Below are positions 62,690 to 64,000 of a stretch of DNA of 64,000 nucleotides, in pieces. The stretch spans positions 1 to 64,000 of the forward strand of contig NZ_BMPW01000002.1 in the NCBI RefSeq assembly GCF_014647795.1, given 5' to 3'. Source of the stretch: Actinoplanes campanulatus. GTDB lineage: Bacteria > Actinomycetota > Actinomycetes > Mycobacteriales > Micromonosporaceae. Position 1 is the stretch's first letter. Each line of letters opens with the position of its first letter. The notes under the pieces are model-generated. The model had not been told where the DNA came from. It saw only the letters and a program-made list of their open reading frames with translations, and did no database searches. Made by a program: the position numbers and the translations under genes.

Positions 62690-64000
62690 GCCGGGCCGAT
62701 CTGATCGGCGACGATCCGGGCGGACAGGGTGACCATCGGCAGCCCACCGCCCGGATGCACCGACCCGCCGACCAGGAACAACCCGTCCACCGGCCCCCGG
62801 TTGCCGGGCCGCAGCAGCCCACCCGCGGTTCCGTAGATGGCCCCGCCCGGCGCCCCGGTCGCCTCGGCCAGGTCGGCCGGCGTACGCGTCTCGGCGAACT
62901 CCAGCCGCCCCCGCACGTCCAGCCCGCGCCGGGCGAGCACCGCCAGCACGTGATCCGCGTAGGCCTCGGCCAGCCCCGGCCGCCGCCAGTCCACAGCGGA
63001 CCATTCGGTGCCCTGCCGTGCCGCGTTGACCAGCACGAACCACGCCTCCCGGCCGTCCGGGCGAACCAGCGGATCGTCGGCCCGGGTGACGAACACCGCC
63101 GGATCGTCCACCGGCCGCGCCCGCCGCCCCGGCGCCCCGAAGACGGCGTCGAACTCCGCGTCGTAGTCGGCCGGGAAGAACACCGTGTGATGCGCCAGCT
63201 CCGGGGTCTTCCCGCGCACGCCGAGCAGCAGCACGAATCCGGCCAGGCTCCGGTCGGCCAGCCCGCGCAACGGCTTCGGCGCGGGCAGCAGATCCCGGTA
63301 CAGGGTGATCGCGTCCACGTTGGAGACCACCACGTCGGCGGGCTGGAACTCGCCCGACGCCAGGCGCACGCCGCGCACCCGGTGGTCCGCCTCGATCGCC
63401 GTCACCTCGGAGCGCAGCCTCACCCGTACCCCATGATCGGCGCACCGGGCGTGCAGCGAGTCACCGAGCGTGACCAGACCGCCCGGCAGATACCACCCAC
63501 CGTGCGTGAGCTCGGCGTAGGGGATCGCGGCGAGCGCCGCGGGCGCGCGGCGCGGATCCGTCCCGGTATAGGTGGCATACCGGTCCAGCAGCATGCGCAA
63601 CCGCGGATCGCGCAGGTAGCGCCGGCCCAGCGCCCGCAGCGACGACCACGGCGCGATCGCCGCGAGATCACCCACCCGCCAGGAGAGCCGCGCCAGCGAC
63701 GCGGCACTCACCGGACGCCGCAACACCGACTCCCACGAGGCGTGCCAGATCCGCGCGGCCCGCCGCCAGAACCGGTCCCAGTCCGCGGCCGCCTCCGGGC
63801 CCAGCGCCGCGCCGATCCGCTCCAGGAAGACACCGTGATCGGAGGACGAGTCGAGCGTCACACCGTCCGGGAAGACGTGCCGCACCACCGGATCCAGCGG
63901 TTGCGGCCGCAGGCCCAGGCCCAGGTCGGCGAACACGTCCGGCAGCGTGAGCAGGCTCGGGCCGGTGTCGAAACGGTAGCCGTCCCGCTCGTGGACGCCC
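62683..64000 (-). CDS. crtI: Phytoene desaturase family protein (partial, runs off right edge)
   Basis: At least 439 residues visible; the N-terminal FAD motif lies beyond base 64000. The visible start YRFDTGPSLLTLPDVFADLG is the conserved CrtI segment after the Rossmann motif; TYTGTDPRRAPAALAAIPYAE, GGWYLPGGLVTLGDSL and the C-terminal FAD-binding GLFLVGGSVHPGGGLPMVTLSA complete the carotenoid desaturase pattern. It introduces double bonds into phytoene (to lycopene) using FAD. With the split lycopene cyclase and diphosphate synthase it completes much of a carotenoid route; phytoene synthase would be expected just outside. Confidence 0.88.
   Translation of the reverse strand, partial: GVHERDGYRFDTGPSLLTLPDVFADLGLGLRPQPLDPVVRHVFPDGVTLDSSSDHGVFLERIGAALGPEAAADWDRFWRRAARIWHASWESVLRRPVSAASLARLSWRVGDLAAIAPWSSLRALGRRYLRDPRLRMLLDRYATYTGTDPRRAPAALAAIPYAELTHGGWYLPGGLVTLGDSLHARCADHGVRVRLRSEVTAIEADHRVRGVRLASGEFQPADVVVSNVDAITLYRDLLPAPKPLRGLADRSLAGFVLLLGVRGKTPELAHHTVFFPADYDAEFDAVFGAPGRRARPVDDPAVFVTRADDPLVRPDGREAWFVLVNAARQGTEWSAVDWRRPGLAEAYADHVLAVLARRGLDVRGRLEFAETRTPADLAEATGAPGGAIYGTAGGLLRPGNRGPVDGLFLVGGSVHPGGGLPMVTLSARIVADQIGPAR

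Overview
The window is high-GC DNA with many GTG and a few TTG starts, tight gene packing, 1-8 base gene overlaps and strong GGAGG-type ribosome sites. Gene content (PimB-type mannosyltransferase, PASTA kinase beside an Rv2175c-type DNA-binding protein, exoribonuclease AS, type II DAHP synthase, D104/K124 phosphofructokinase, split lycopene cyclase, five-helix succinate dehydrogenase anchor) points to the chromosome of a filamentous actinomycete, most likely Micromonosporaceae (Actinoplanes-like). Apart from a transposase scar at the left edge there is no phage, plasmid, CRISPR or biosynthetic megacluster; I saw no rRNA or tRNA gene, although I could not run a tRNA search.

Layout. 1-7.0 kb: transposase remnant, then a leftward block with a barstar-domain protein, an Lrp-type sensor domain, a sugar nucleotidyltransferase, a Nudix hydrolase, a second RelA/SpoT-type enzyme and an exonuclease/GIY-YIG fusion. 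7.1-14.3 kb: NYN ribonuclease-like protein, M48 protease, PimB-type mannosyltransferase, ABC exporter, thioredoxin. 14.4-18.6 kb: MFS exporter with divergent MarR regulator, and a NarL-type two-component system. 18.7-23.8 kb: rightward run of SRPBCC protein, Cys-motif protein, ROK glucokinase, EEP phosphatase, flavin monooxygenase and an alpha/beta-hydrolase without its serine. 23.8-30.7 kb: OtsA, proline-rich membrane protein, PlsC acyltransferase, Crp regulator, degenerate phosphotransferase, exoribonuclease AS, DHA2 exporter. 31.2-38.6 kb: phosphofructokinase, ProC, DUF429, glutathione peroxidase, secreted chitinase, AroG, threonine aldolase. 38.6-48.3 kb: glutamine-amidotransferase-like protein, LysR, endonuclease IV, PASTA kinase, Rv2175c-type protein, lycopene cyclase pair, CDP-alcohol phosphatidyltransferase, MetF and polyprenyl diphosphate synthase. 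48.5-55.4 kb: accessory region with HNH protein, three TetR regulators each facing a likely target, FAD monooxygenase and CadD-type transporter. 55.6-64 kb: sdhCAB with divergent LysR, methyltransferase, VWA protein, and the start of carotenoid desaturation (crtI, cut by the right edge).

How it fits together. The genes at 10-48 kb follow, in order, a set known from Mycobacterium tuberculosis (Rv2188c down to Rv2172c) but spread out by lineage-specific insertions; the metF/idsA pair is flipped. Isoprenoid precursors from the diphosphate synthase would feed carotenoid formation (lycopene cyclase subunits, CrtI). Several regulator/target pairs have clear inverted repeats in the shared promoter.

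The most unusual feature is structural: short tandem repeats (19-53 bp units) at gene ends, three of which duplicate the 3' end of a coding sequence including its stop codon. A perfect 39-bp palindrome lies upstream of the phosphofructokinase gene. I found no convincing new multi-gene system; the best leads are these repeats, the operator architecture of the accessory regulators, and several enzymes missing a canonical catalytic residue.
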